Of a stretch of DNA of 64,000 nt, positions 1 through 10,391 are shown piece after piece. The DNA is from Marivirga arenosa (GTDB taxonomy: Bacteria; Bacteroidota; Bacteroidia; Cytophagales; Cyclobacteriaceae), in NCBI RefSeq assembly GCF_030503895.2, contig NZ_CP129970.2, positions 3,209,001 to 3,273,000 on the forward strand, read 5' to 3'. The stretch's first letter is position 1, and every line of letters starts with the position of its first letter. The position numbers were made by a program, and so were the translations under genes. The notes beneath the pieces are model-generated. The model ran no database searches, was not told where the DNA came from, and saw only the letters and a list, made by a program, of their open reading frames with translations.

Positions 1-1
1 A

Positions 2-2023
2 GTAAATTGGAATCAAAGGTTATTAGATGATAAATTAACATTTAATACTTCTGCTAATGTATCTAGAGTGAATGACAGTTTCGCTCCGATTACCAATAAT
101 GCAGGTTTCCAAGGAGATTTACTTGGAGCTGCTTTAATTGCACCTCCAACCTACAGTCCTGATTTTCAAGAGCCAGGATTTTTGAATCCAAATAATCTAT
201 TAGCATATAACCAAGATTTGGCTGAAACAAACAGAGCGTTAGTAAATATATCTGTTGATTATGATATTACTGAAAGTTTGAATTTCAGAATAAATGGTGG
301 GTTAGATTATGCTACTTCCACTAGAAATACTGCCATTTCTAGAGATTTAGTAATTGATGCAAGAGGAATAACAGGGAATGGTAGAGCATATAGTGTAGAA
401 AACATAAATAGAAGTACGCTCTTTGAGGCACTTTTAAATTACAACAAGAAAGTTGGGGATGGTAATCTGGATATTCTAGGTGGGTATTCTTATCAAGATT
501 TCCGTTTCACAGGTTCTACTGTGGGAGGATTCGGATATAATACTTCGGACTTAGATGCTATGATTGACCAAACTATTGAAGCTGGAAATATAGTACGTGA
601 GGCTATTAATGGCGATTATCAACAATTTGGATATAGTCCTTCCAATGATGATTACTTTACCAATCAATTTGGTAATGCACCTACTTTGGGAAATCCGGGA
701 AATATCCCTATTACCTCGGTAGTAGAAAATATTTTTGGAAATTATAATGAATTACAATCATTTTTTGGTCGTGTAAATTACAATTTATTCGATAAATTTT
801 TATTTACTGCTACTTTAAGAGCTGATGGTTCTACAAGATTTGGAGGAAATAATAAATATGGAATATTTCCATCTGGAGCATTTGCTTGGAGAATTTCTGA
901 CGAAGCTTGGGCATCGGATGCATTTGATAATCTAAAGTTAAGATTAGGATATGGTGTAACGGGTAATCAGGAAATCCCTCATAATCTACATCAAAGGAGA
1001 CAATCTTTTGGGGATTTAGATGTAAATGCTGACGGCAGCATTATACAACCAGGTAGATCAAATGTTGCGTATGAAAACCCTGACCTACAATGGGAACAGA
1101 CAGCCATGTATAATGGAGGCTTTGATTTTGGGTTTATAAATAATAGATTGACAGGTAGTATTGATTATTACTACAAAAACACTACTGATTTATTAATACA
1201 AATATTCTCTCCACAGCCAGCGGCAACAGATTTTACTTGGAGAAATCTGGATGCAAACGTAATAAATCAAGGGTTTGAACTCATGATGGATTATGTGGCG
1301 ATTGATAATGGAGATTTAACTTGGAACATTGGCTTTAATGTGTCTAGAAATGATAATGAAGTTCGTAACCTAGGTGCCTTCTTTTTCAATACAGGAAATG
1401 TTTTTGGTCAAGGACTTTCAGGAGATTTTGCTCAACAAATAGCCAATAATCAGCCATTGTTTGCTTATTTTATGATCGAATCTGATGGATTTGATGAAGA
1501 CGGATTTAATAATATACAGGAAGGAGAACGTCAACTTACTGGACAATTCCCAATTCCTGTTTGGAATTTCGGTTTTAATACTACAGCTACTTATAAAAAC
1601 TTTGATTTTGCATTATATCTAAATGGTCAAGGTGGTCATCATATCTATAATAACACCGCTAATGCCTTCTTTACTGCTGGTAGCTTAGGTACAGGAAGAA
1701 ACGTAACTGAGGAAGTTTTAGAGAGTGGTGAGGCTCAAGGAAATACTCCTATAGTTTCTACTAACTTCTTAGAGAAAGGAGACTTTTTAAGATTACAAAA
1801 CCTTTCAGTTGGGTATAATTTCAACCTAGGAGAAAGTAGTTTTATTAAATCTATGAGACTTTCAGCAAATGCCCAGAATTTATTTGTATTGACAAATTAT
1901 AGTGGTATTGACCCTGAGGTTTCTAATACGGCAAGTAGAGATGGTATACCATCTTTCGGGATTGATTACACACCATTCCCTAGACCGCGAACTTTAACGG
2001 TAGGTCTTAATGTTACATTTTAA
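2..2023 (+). CDS. SusC/RagA-family TonB-dependent outer-membrane receptor, C-terminal part (cut by window start)
   Basis: The reading frame is open from base 2, so this is the last 673 residues of a receptor whose signal peptide, carboxypeptidase-like domain and plug lie outside the window. A GTG at 68 is internal and not the start. The visible part is a beta-barrel with alternating aromatic strands and the family's usual ending in an aromatic residue (LNVTF at the end). Typical SusC landmarks are seen, such as GSTRFG, the LKLRLGYGVTGNQ strand near 940 and QNLF near 1874. SusC proteins import glycan fragments through the outer membrane with energy from TonB. A SusD gene follows 12 bases later and a trehalase plus an alpha-glucosidase lie downstream, so an alpha-glucoside such as trehalose is the probable cargo (inference). 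Confidence 0.95.
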   Translation, partial: VNWNQRLLDDKLTFNTSANVSRVNDSFAPITNNAGFQGDLLGAALIAPPTYSPDFQEPGFLNPNNLLAYNQDLAETNRALVNISVDYDITESLNFRINGGLDYATSTRNTAISRDLVIDARGITGNGRAYSVENINRSTLFEALLNYNKKVGDGNLDILGGYSYQDFRFTGSTVGGFGYNTSDLDAMIDQTIEAGNIVREAINGDYQQFGYSPSNDDYFTNQFGNAPTLGNPGNIPITSVVENIFGNYNELQSFFGRVNYNLFDKFLFTATLRADGSTRFGGNNKYGIFPSGAFAWRISDEAWASDAFDNLKLRLGYGVTGNQEIPHNLHQRRQSFGDLDVNADGSIIQPGRSNVAYENPDLQWEQTAMYNGGFDFGFINNRLTGSIDYYYKNTTDLLIQIFSPQPAATDFTWRNLDANVINQGFELMMDYVAIDNGDLTWNIGFNVSRNDNEVRNLGAFFFNTGNVFGQGLSGDFAQQIANNQPLFAYFMIESDGFDEDGFNNIQEGERQLTGQFPIPVWNFGFNTTATYKNFDFALYLNGQGGHHIYNNTANAFFTAGSLGTGRNVTEEVLESGEAQGNTPIVSTNFLEKGDFLRLQNLSVGYNFNLGESSFIKSMRLSANAQNLFVLTNYSGIDPEVSNTASRDGIPSFGIDYTPFPRPRTLTVGLNVTF

Positions 2024-2035
2024 AAAAATATTAAA

Positions 2036-3598
2036 ATGAGAAGTTTTAAAAATATATTATTAGCAACCTTAGCAGTAACAGTCTTTAGCTGTACTGACTT
2101 AGAAGTAGAAGAAATCGATTCTGAAGTAATTGATGAAGATTTAAGTTCTGTCAATGTAAGTGAAAATTTAACAGATTTATATAATTCTTTTGGCGCTGCC
2201 CTACTTAATCAAGAAAATACCTATGGATTAATGGAAATTACTGGAGATGCTCAATTAGTTCCAACAAGAGGAACAGATTGGGGAGATGGTGGACGCTGGA
2301 GACAATTTCATCAACATACATGGACATCAAGTAATCCCGATGTATTAAGATCTTGGAATGACCTCAACAGATTAACTTTTGTAGCAAATCAAATATTATT
2401 GTCTAATCCTGATCCACAAGAAGAGGCAGAGACAAGATATATGAGGGCTTTAGCTACTTTTCTGATCTTAGATTTATGGGGTAAAGTTCCGGATAGAGAT
2501 CCAAGTGCTCCTGTAATTGAAGATCCAATTATATTATCAAGAGAAGATGCAGTTGCTAGAATCATTGAAGATTTATCTGATGCACAAATTAGTAATTTGC
2601 CATCTACAGGTCCAGCTAATCCTGACGGTTTAAGAGTTGCCTCAAAAGCATCGGCCTATTTTTTAAGAGCTAAATTTTATTTAAATAAACATATTTTATT
2701 AAATGGCGCAAGTAGTGGTGCAGCTGCCGAATCGGCTGATATGCAACAAGTAATTGCAGATGTTGATGCTATTACTGCAGAAGGATTTTCAATTCAAGAT
2801 GACTATTTTGACATATTCGAAAATCCAGCAGATAATTCAGAAGCAGTTTATTTAATAACTGGAGATAATGGGTCAACTTTCAGAATTGCAAATACTTTGC
2901 ACTACAACCATAGTTTTATTCTAAATGGAGGAGGCTGGAATGGCTTTGCAACAACTGCAGAGTTTTACTCATTATTTGAAGGTCCTGAAGATACTAATGC
3001 ACCAGGTAGTGGACAAGAAGAAAGAAGAGGATTTGTTCCAGACGATAATTTAGGAAGAGGGATGTTATTTGGTCAGCAATATAACTTCGATGGAGAAGCA
3101 TTACAGACTCGTGGTGGAGCTCCATTGTTTTTTACCAAAGAAATGCCAGAGGAAATTACAGGTCATGGTGAAGCAACTGGAGTCAGATTAATCAAATACC
3201 CACCAATTCCGACTGTAAATGAAGAAACTGGTGAATTAGGTCCTGGCCCTGGTGGACCTCCATTCCAAATCTTTATGCGTTATGCCGATGCTTGGTTAAT
3301 GAAGGCAGAAGCATTGCATAGATCTGGCAATAATAGTGAGGCTTTAGTAATGATAAATCAATTACGAGAATTAAGAGAAGCAACGCCTTTATCTACTCTT
3401 TCTGATGATGATATTATTGATGAAAGAGGTAGAGAATTATACATTGAATTCTGGAGACGTCAGGATTTAATCAGATTTGGTAAATTCTTAGAACCATGGT
3501 TATATAAACCACAGTCAGAAGAATTCAGACTTCTATTCCCAGTCCCACTTACAGCTGTAAGTACTAATCCTAACTTAGAGCAGAATCCTGGGTATTAA
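2036..3598 (+). CDS. SusD/RagB-family surface glycan-binding lipoprotein
   Basis: A 520-residue lipoprotein with a signal ending in TVFSC (Cys 19) that anchors it to the outer membrane. The body is helical and TPR-like, as in SusD. Near the end it has the family's ordered features: RYADAWLMKAEAL, then NQLRE, then RGRELYIEFWRRQDLIRFG, then a FPVP region and a final NPNLEQNPGY. SusD caps the SusC pore and binds the glycan. It sits 12 bases after the SusC stop and a strong terminator follows at 3617, so the SusCD pair probably forms its own transcript end, with partial separation from the genes downstream. Confidence 0.97.
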   Translation: MRSFKNILLATLAVTVFSCTDLEVEEIDSEVIDEDLSSVNVSENLTDLYNSFGAALLNQENTYGLMEITGDAQLVPTRGTDWGDGGRWRQFHQHTWTSSNPDVLRSWNDLNRLTFVANQILLSNPDPQEEAETRYMRALATFLILDLWGKVPDRDPSAPVIEDPIILSREDAVARIIEDLSDAQISNLPSTGPANPDGLRVASKASAYFLRAKFYLNKHILLNGASSGAAAESADMQQVIADVDAITAEGFSIQDDYFDIFENPADNSEAVYLITGDNGSTFRIANTLHYNHSFILNGGGWNGFATTAEFYSLFEGPEDTNAPGSGQEERRGFVPDDNLGRGMLFGQQYNFDGEALQTRGGAPLFFTKEMPEEITGHGEATGVRLIKYPPIPTVNEETGELGPGPGGPPFQIFMRYADAWLMKAEALHRSGNNSEALVMINQLRELREATPLSTLSDDDIIDERGRELYIEFWRRQDLIRFGKFLEPWLYKPQSEEFRLLFPVPLTAVSTNPNLEQNPGY

Positions 3599-3616
3599 TA
3601 TTTTTGTTAAAAGTGT

Positions 3617-3654
3617 AAAAAGGATAGCAGATTATATTCTGTTATCCTTTTTTT
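3617..3654 (+). terminator. Intrinsic terminator after the first SusCD pair
   Basis: A 14-bp stem AAAAAGGATAGCAG (3617-3630) pairs with CTGTTATCCTTTTT (3639-3652) with a single G:T wobble and an 8-base loop. A run of T continues to 3654. It lies between the SusD stop at 3598 and the next start at 3688. Confidence 0.8.
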
Positions 3655-3687
3655 ATACATTTATGCTTATAAAAAGCCTAAATAAAC

Positions 3688-6600
3688 ATGTCATTTAGAT
3701 ATTCAATTTTTACTTTCTTCGGTCTTATTTTTTTACTCCTTTCAGCTTGTGATCATGAGCTAGAGGATAAAAAGTCCACATCAAAAAATAATTCTACATA
3801 TCAACTACTTGATTCTACTCAAACGGGAGTAACTTTTCTTAATCAAGTTCAAAACAAAGATAAATTCAATATATTTTCCTATCGTAATTTCTACAATGGA
3901 GGCGGAGTAGGTATCATCGATATCAACAATGATGGCCTTCAAGATATTTTATTTACTGGAAATCAGGTAAGTAATAGATTATACTTAAATAAAGGAAATT
4001 TTCAATTCGAAGACATTACTGATAAAGCAGGTATCAAAGGCTACGGTGGCTGGAGTACAGGTGTTAGCATTGTTGATATTAATCAAGATGGTTTTAAAGA
4101 CATATACATCAGTAATGCTGGGTATGAGGCAGATCAAAAACCCTTCAATGAATTATTTATCAATAATGGAGATAATACCTTCACAGAAAAGGCCAAAGAA
4201 TATGGATTAGATGATGATGGGTATTCTACCCACGCTGCTTTTTTTGATTATGATGGAGATGGTGACTTAGACGTTTATATTCTCAACAACTCATTTATTC
4301 CAGTAAATACTTTAAATAATAGTAATAAAAGAGATCTATATGCTGAAGATTGGAATGTAAAAGACTTTGTAAAAGGAGGGGGAGATAAACTATTAAGAAA
4401 TGATAACGGAAACTTTATTGATGTAAGTAAAGAGGCGGGAATTTATGGTTCTTTAATTGGTTTTGGACTTGGAGTAACGGTTGGTGACATTAATGGAGAT
4501 CAATTGCAGGATATTTATGTATCGAATGACTTTTTTGAAAGAGATTATATCTACATCAATCAAGGAGACGGAACTTTTTCAGAAGATAGTAAAAAGTGGA
4601 TGGGGCATATGAGCTTGGCTTCTATGGGAGCTGATTTAGCCGATATTAATAATGATGGTTATCCAGAAATATTTACAACTGAAATGATTCCTGAAACAGA
4701 CCAGTTGATAAAGCAGAAATTACAATTCGAAGATTTTAATACTTACCAACTTAAATTAAGAAGAGATTTTTATCACCAGTACATGCATAATGCACTACAA
4801 CTTAATACTGGTGAATCATTTCAAGAAATTGCTTGGTATGCCAATGTTGCTCAGTCTGATTGGAGTTGGGGAGCACTTATGTTTGACGCAAACATGGATG
4901 GCTTAAATGATATTTTTGTTTGTAATGGGGTATATCAAGATGTAACCGATGCAGACTTCATGGATTTCTTCGCAAATGAAGTAGTGCAAAAAATGGTCCT
5001 TACAGGCAAAAAGGATAAAATGGAAGATGTGCTAAAAAAGATGCCTAGTAATGCGCAAATCAATAAACTTTTCATAAATACTGGAGACTTACAATTTGAT
5101 GATAGAGAAAAGGAAATGGGCCTTGGCCAAAAAACATTTTCCAATGGCGCAGCTTATGCAGATTTAAACAATGATGGCAGCCTTGACCTTATTGTGAATA
5201 ATTTAAATCAACTTTCCAGTATTTATAAAAGCAATGCCAAAACTGATAGTACACATTTTTTGAAAGTTGCACTAGCTTATCAAAAACCTAATATTGATGG
5301 AATAGGAACAAAGGTTCAGCTGTATGCTGATGGCAATCAATTTTATAGACAAATGATGCCAAGCAGAGGTTTCCAATCTTCGGTAGATTATAATTTACAT
5401 TTCGGATTAGGTTCAATCAATTCGATTGATTCTATTAAAATTACTTGGCCTAATAATTTAATTAGCGCAATATATAATGCACCAATTGATACTCTATTGA
5501 ATATTCAATTTGAATCCTTAGATAAACTAGAGAAGGCAGTTCCAGGAAAGATGTCAATAAATTCTGAAGAATACTTCACTCAAGTAGATCATGATTTTAT
5601 AAGTCATGAAGAAGATCAGCATGTTGATTATTATTATGAAGGTTTAATCATGAGAATGCTTTCTAAGGAAGGACCAGTTCATGAAGTGCTTGATTTAGAC
5701 AGTGATGGCTTAGAAGATGTAGTGATAGGAGGTGCAAAAGGTCAAAATACACAGTTATATTTCCAACGTAATAATGGCAGTTTTCAACAGCAAAATTTAG
5801 AAGATAATGAATTTGAAGTAACTGCAATTCATGCTTTTGATGCAAATCAAGATGGAAGATTAGATTTATACTTTGGATATGGTGGGAATTTTCAATCAAA
5901 GGATTACCCAGTATATCATGATAAACTATATGTTCAGTCATCAAGTAGATCATTTAAAATCAAAGAAAATTCCATACCAGAGACAGGAAATAATACATCA
6001 GTAGTATTGAGTTTTGATTATGATGAAGATGGAGACCAGGATATATTTATTGGAAGTAGATCTGTGCCCCAAGAATATGGACAAAGTCCTAAAAGTTATT
6101 TACTCGAAAATGATGGGAATGGAGTTTTTAAAGATATGACCATCAGAAGAGCCAAAGAGTTAGATGGTTTAGGGATGGTTACAGATGCAGTTTTAGTTGA
6201 TTTGAATAAAAATGGAAATCAAAATTTGATAATTGTAGGAGAATGGATGGGTATTGAAATATTCGAGATTGAAGGTAGACAAATTAAAAAAGTTGAAAAT
6301 AAAGAACTATCCAATTCTAAAGGTTGGTGGAATACAGTTAAGACTGGAGATTTTAATAATGATGGCTTGATGGATCTAGTGGTGGGGAACAGAGGTGATA
6401 ATTTCTATTTTTCAGCTACTAATGAGCTGCCAGTAAAAATATGGCTTGAAGATTTTGACTCAAATGGAGACCGAGACAAAATATTGACAAGGACTATTGG
6501 AGGTAGAGATATGCCAATACAACAAAAGGGTGAAATGATTAGTCAATTACCAGCATTGAAAAAGCAGAATTTGAAATACGAAGACTACAGTAAAAAGTCT

Positions 6601-7023
6601 ATACAAGAATTACTAGGTAATGAGGTGATTCAAAATGCTGATTATAAAGAAGTCAATACATTCCGAACTAAAATATTGATCAATAAAGGTGGTGGTAGTT
6701 TCAGTGAAGCTCAGCTCCCAGCTCAAGTTCAATTTTCTGCCATACATTCTATTCAGCTTTTAGACATTAATAAGGATGGTTATCTTGATTTAATATTAGC
6801 AGGTAACGAAAGTGATTTTAAACCACAATTTGGAAAATTAGATGCGAATGATGGGTTAATTCTATTCGGTGATGGTAAAGGTAATTTTGCCCTTAATTCT
6901 AAGCTTAAGAGCCTAAAGATTGATGGGAATGTGAGAGATATGAATTTAATTTCAATTCAAGGTCAAGAACATCTACTCATTGGCAGAAATAATGATACTT
7001 CGATCTTATTCAAAATGAATTAA
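3688..7023 (+). CDS. Large FG-GAP/VCBS-repeat lipoprotein with ASPIC/UnbV domain
   Basis: An 1111-residue lipoprotein (signal LLLLSAC, Cys 21). It carries many calcium-binding-type loops of the D-x-N-x-D-G kind, such as DINNDGLQD and DYDGDGDLD, that mark beta-propeller FG-GAP/VCBS repeats. Repeats fill about residues 55-480, then an ASPIC/UnbV-type segment (about 520-600, with SRGFQSSVDYNLHFGLG), then a second set of repeats to the end. The role of this family is not established. In Bacteroidota such genes often sit beside SusCD pairs and may be surface binding or adhesion proteins. The next gene is a paralogue of nearly equal length only 3 bases away, so the two are very likely co-transcribed. 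Confidence 0.9.
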   Translation: MSFRYSIFTFFGLIFLLLSACDHELEDKKSTSKNNSTYQLLDSTQTGVTFLNQVQNKDKFNIFSYRNFYNGGGVGIIDINNDGLQDILFTGNQVSNRLYLNKGNFQFEDITDKAGIKGYGGWSTGVSIVDINQDGFKDIYISNAGYEADQKPFNELFINNGDNTFTEKAKEYGLDDDGYSTHAAFFDYDGDGDLDVYILNNSFIPVNTLNNSNKRDLYAEDWNVKDFVKGGGDKLLRNDNGNFIDVSKEAGIYGSLIGFGLGVTVGDINGDQLQDIYVSNDFFERDYIYINQGDGTFSEDSKKWMGHMSLASMGADLADINNDGYPEIFTTEMIPETDQLIKQKLQFEDFNTYQLKLRRDFYHQYMHNALQLNTGESFQEIAWYANVAQSDWSWGALMFDANMDGLNDIFVCNGVYQDVTDADFMDFFANEVVQKMVLTGKKDKMEDVLKKMPSNAQINKLFINTGDLQFDDREKEMGLGQKTFSNGAAYADLNNDGSLDLIVNNLNQLSSIYKSNAKTDSTHFLKVALAYQKPNIDGIGTKVQLYADGNQFYRQMMPSRGFQSSVDYNLHFGLGSINSIDSIKITWPNNLISAIYNAPIDTLLNIQFESLDKLEKAVPGKMSINSEEYFTQVDHDFISHEEDQHVDYYYEGLIMRMLSKEGPVHEVLDLDSDGLEDVVIGGAKGQNTQLYFQRNNGSFQQQNLEDNEFEVTAIHAFDANQDGRLDLYFGYGGNFQSKDYPVYHDKLYVQSSSRSFKIKENSIPETGNNTSVVLSFDYDEDGDQDIFIGSRSVPQEYGQSPKSYLLENDGNGVFKDMTIRRAKELDGLGMVTDAVLVDLNKNGNQNLIIVGEWMGIEIFEIEGRQIKKVENKELSNSKGWWNTVKTGDFNNDGLMDLVVGNRGDNFYFSATNELPVKIWLEDFDSNGDRDKILTRTIGGRDMPIQQKGEMISQLPALKKQNLKYEDYSKKSIQELLGNEVIQNADYKEVNTFRTKILINKGGGSFSEAQLPAQVQFSAIHSIQLLDINKDGYLDLILAGNESDFKPQFGKLDANDGLILFGDGKGNFALNSKLKSLKIDGNVRDMNLISIQGQEHLLIGRNNDTSILFKMN

Positions 7024-7026
7024 ATA

Positions 7027-10000
7027 ATGATTAAAAATCTAAATAGACATATGATTAGATTTATCAAAAGTTCAAAATTACATACTGTACTATCACTACT
7101 CTTTTTAGTTTTTATATCATCTTGTTCCAATTCAGATGATTCCTATTTTGAGTTATTGGATTCTAATCAAACAGGATTAAACTTTGAAAATAATCTAGAG
7201 CAAACTACTGAGTTTTCTTTTTTTGATTATATGTATTTCTACAATGGTGGGGGTGTTGCAGCAGCTGATTTTAATAACGATAATTTAGTAGATGTATTTT
7301 TCACCTCTAATATGGGTGAGAATAAGTTATTCTTAAACCAAGGCAATTTTAAATTTAAGGATGTCAGTGATCGAGCTGGAATTAAAGGAGAGGGATATTG
7401 GTCGACAGGAGCTTCTGTGGTTGATATTAACCAAGATGGATTGTTAGACATCTATGTAAATGTAGTAGGTGATCATGAAGTATTAAAAGGAACCAATCAA
7501 TTATTTATATGTAAGAAAATTGAAAATGGTATTCCTGTTTTTGAAGATGAGGCTATTGCTTATGATTTAGATTTTGCAGGATTTGGTACCCAAGCAGCAT
7601 TTGCCGACTTTGACAAAGATGGTGATTTAGACCTCTTCCAGTTGAATCACAGTATTCATCAAAATGGTACTTTCGGCAAAAGGACTGACTTTAAAGGTGA
7701 AATTAGCGATGTAGCAGGAGATAAATATTTTAGAAATGACAATGGAAAATTTGTAAATGCAACTCGAGAAAGTGGTATTAATAGTTCAGTAATTGGTTAT
7801 GGATTAGGGGTTGTAGTGGGAGATGTTAATAATGATGGCTATCCTGATATCTATGTTGGGAACGACTTCCATGAAAATGATTATCTCTACATTAACCAAG
7901 GAAATGGAACATTCAAGGAAAGCTTAACTGAACAAATAAATCATACAAGTAGGTTTTCCATGGGAGTAGACATGGCTGATATTAATAATGACTCCTACAA
8001 TGACATCATTTCTTTAGACATGCTTCCTTATGATCCTCAAATCCTGAAAAGTAGTTTAGGAGAAGACGCTTTTGATGTATATAGATTCAAAAAGACCTTT
8101 GGCTATAATGATCAATTTGCTAGAAATAATCTCCAATTGAATAATCACAATGGAACATTCAGTGAAATCGCATTATACGCGGATGTTTATGCAAGTGATT
8201 GGTCTTGGGCTCCCTTATTTATGGATTTTGATAATAATGGGGATAAGGATCTTTTCATTTCGAACGGTATTCCTAGAAGAATGAATGATATTGATTATAT
8301 GAATTTCATGAATTCAAATGAGGATCAAAGGATGAAAACACAAATGGGAATGGTGGATAAGGAAGATCTTCAGATTGTAGAGAAAATGCCTAAAATCAAG
8401 CTTCCTAATCGATTTTATTCTAATAATGCTGATTTAACATTTAATGATATCAGTGAATCAGTAACAAATAATAAATCATCTTATTCAAATGGAGCGGTTT
8501 ATGCTGATTTAGATAATGATGGCGATTTAGATATTATTGTCAATAATTTAGAAGATAAACCCTTTATTTATAAGAATAACAGTATTGAAAAAGGGATTAG
8601 TGGAACTTATTTGCAGCTGCAATTAACTGGCTATAAAGGTAATATTAATGCAATTGGAAGTAGGGTTATAGTTAGATTAAAAAATGGCAAAACATTGAGC
8701 TATGAGTACTATCCGGTAAAAGGTTTTCAAAGTTCAGTACTGGATGATTTTCATATAGCAATAGGAGACAGTAGTCAGCTCAATAAGATTCAACTGATCT
8801 GGCCAAATGGTAAATCTCAAGACATTAGTACCTTAAAACTGAACAGCTTACATCAGATATCCTATTCTGATGAGCTAGGTTCCTATGATTTTTCTACGCT
8901 CAGAAAATCAAATTATAATTATAGAGCTGTAGAAATACAGGATTCATTAGGGATTGATATAGTTCATGAAGAAAATCAATTAGTTGAATTTATCAGAGAA
9001 CCCTTAATGCCTCATATGGTTTCTACAGAAGGCCCAGCTTTAGCGGTTGCCGATATAAATGGTGATGGTTTAGAGGATTTTTTCTTTGGATCATCGAAGC
9101 GAGTGCCGAGTCAAATTTGGATTCAACAAGAATCAGGACAATTCATTAAATCAGATCAGCATTTCATTCAAAATGATAGTGTATTTGAAGATGTTGATGC
9201 AGTTTTTGCAGATGTTGATAATGATGGAGATCAGGATCTACTAATAGCCTCGGGTGGGAACGAATACAAAGCCAATTCAGAATATACTGCGCAAAGACTT
9301 TATTTAAATGATGGTTCAGGAGTATTTACTTCAAAATTTATATTTCCTGAGAGTAATATGACAGCTTCTACAGTTACTGTGGGTGATTATAATGATGATG
9401 GATTTCAAGATGTGTTTTTTGGAGGGAGAGCTGTTCCTTATGGATATGGCTTGAATCCAGGTTCTAAACTCTATTTTAATAATCAAGATGCAACATTTAG
9501 CTTAGTAAATGATGATTCCGCTCCCTTTTTAAACAGCCTTGGAATGCTAACAGATGCAACATCAGCTGATGTTAATGGTGATGGTAGACTGGATATAGTT
9601 TTAGCAATAGAATGGGAGCCTATTCAAGTGATGTTCAATTTAGGGAATGGATTTGAATTGAAATCCATAAGTTCAGAAAGTGGATGGTGGAATACAGTAA
9701 TGGCTGAAGATTTTAACAGAGATGGTACTCTAGATATTATAGCAGGAAATGTAGGTGAAAATTCAAGGTTTAAGCCAAGCAAGGAAGAGCCTGTTAATTT
9801 ATATTTAAAAGATTTTGATGGGAATGGACAAAATGATCCTATTTTGACTTATTTCTTAAAAGGAAAAGAAATCCCCTTTGCTAATCATGCTGAATTATTG
9901 AAACAATTGCCTTATTTGAAAAAAGAATGGAAATATGCACAGGATTTTTCAAGGGCCAGTCTTGAAGGCATATTTGGAAGTGATCAGTTAGAATCTGCTA

Positions 10001-10386
10001 AAAAGCTTTCAGCTAATGACTTTTCAAGTTATTTATATGTAAATAAAGGAAATAAAGGTTTTGAAGCTAAAAAGTTACCAATGGAACTTCAGATTTCTAC
10101 TTTGAATGCAGTAGAGATAGTCAGTAATGGAAAATCCACAAAGCCGGAACTATTAGGTGCTGGTAATTTTTATGAGAATAACATTGAAATGGGAAAGTAT
10201 GATGCTCAGTATGGTACTGTATTTTCATTTCAGGATTCTACTTTTACTATTAAAAGTGTCAGAGATTTGAAACTTGATAGTCAGGTGAGAAACATCAAGT
10301 CGATAAAAATTAAGGGTAAGACCTTGCTACTTGTGGCATCAAACAATAGTGAATTTAAATTAATAGAATTAACAACTGATAATTAA
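7027..10386 (+). CDS. Second FG-GAP/VCBS-repeat lipoprotein with ASPIC/UnbV domain (paralogue of the preceding gene)
   Basis: An 1119-residue lipoprotein. The ATG at 7027 gives a long N-region. A second ATG at 7051 gives a more usual signal before FISSC, and either start is possible. The domain order copies the previous protein: propeller loops (DFNNDN, DINQDG, DFDKDGDLD), an ASPIC/UnbV-type segment near residues 527-600 (KGFQSSV), then further repeats to the C-terminus. Shared details such as FYNGGGV near the N-terminus and GWWNTV near residue 895 show that the pair arose by tandem duplication. It is 3 bases downstream of its paralogue and 5 bases upstream of the PAP2-like gene, so it is part of the same operon. 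Its biochemical role is unknown. Confidence 0.9.
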   Translation: MIKNLNRHMIRFIKSSKLHTVLSLLFLVFISSCSNSDDSYFELLDSNQTGLNFENNLEQTTEFSFFDYMYFYNGGGVAAADFNNDNLVDVFFTSNMGENKLFLNQGNFKFKDVSDRAGIKGEGYWSTGASVVDINQDGLLDIYVNVVGDHEVLKGTNQLFICKKIENGIPVFEDEAIAYDLDFAGFGTQAAFADFDKDGDLDLFQLNHSIHQNGTFGKRTDFKGEISDVAGDKYFRNDNGKFVNATRESGINSSVIGYGLGVVVGDVNNDGYPDIYVGNDFHENDYLYINQGNGTFKESLTEQINHTSRFSMGVDMADINNDSYNDIISLDMLPYDPQILKSSLGEDAFDVYRFKKTFGYNDQFARNNLQLNNHNGTFSEIALYADVYASDWSWAPLFMDFDNNGDKDLFISNGIPRRMNDIDYMNFMNSNEDQRMKTQMGMVDKEDLQIVEKMPKIKLPNRFYSNNADLTFNDISESVTNNKSSYSNGAVYADLDNDGDLDIIVNNLEDKPFIYKNNSIEKGISGTYLQLQLTGYKGNINAIGSRVIVRLKNGKTLSYEYYPVKGFQSSVLDDFHIAIGDSSQLNKIQLIWPNGKSQDISTLKLNSLHQISYSDELGSYDFSTLRKSNYNYRAVEIQDSLGIDIVHEENQLVEFIREPLMPHMVSTEGPALAVADINGDGLEDFFFGSSKRVPSQIWIQQESGQFIKSDQHFIQNDSVFEDVDAVFADVDNDGDQDLLIASGGNEYKANSEYTAQRLYLNDGSGVFTSKFIFPESNMTASTVTVGDYNDDGFQDVFFGGRAVPYGYGLNPGSKLYFNNQDATFSLVNDDSAPFLNSLGMLTDATSADVNGDGRLDIVLAIEWEPIQVMFNLGNGFELKSISSESGWWNTVMAEDFNRDGTLDIIAGNVGENSRFKPSKEEPVNLYLKDFDGNGQNDPILTYFLKGKEIPFANHAELLKQLPYLKKEWKYAQDFSRASLEGIFGSDQLESAKKLSANDFSSYLYVNKGNKGFEAKKLPMELQISTLNAVEIVSNGKSTKPELLGAGNFYENNIEMGKYDAQYGTVFSFQDSTFTIKSVRDLKLDSQVRNIKSIKIKGKTLLLVASNNSEFKLIELTTDN

Positions 10387-10391
10387 TAGTG

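Noticed and set aside
68-70. GTG as start of the first SusC gene
   Set aside because: The frame is open to the window edge and the upstream codons read as normal SusC barrel sequence.
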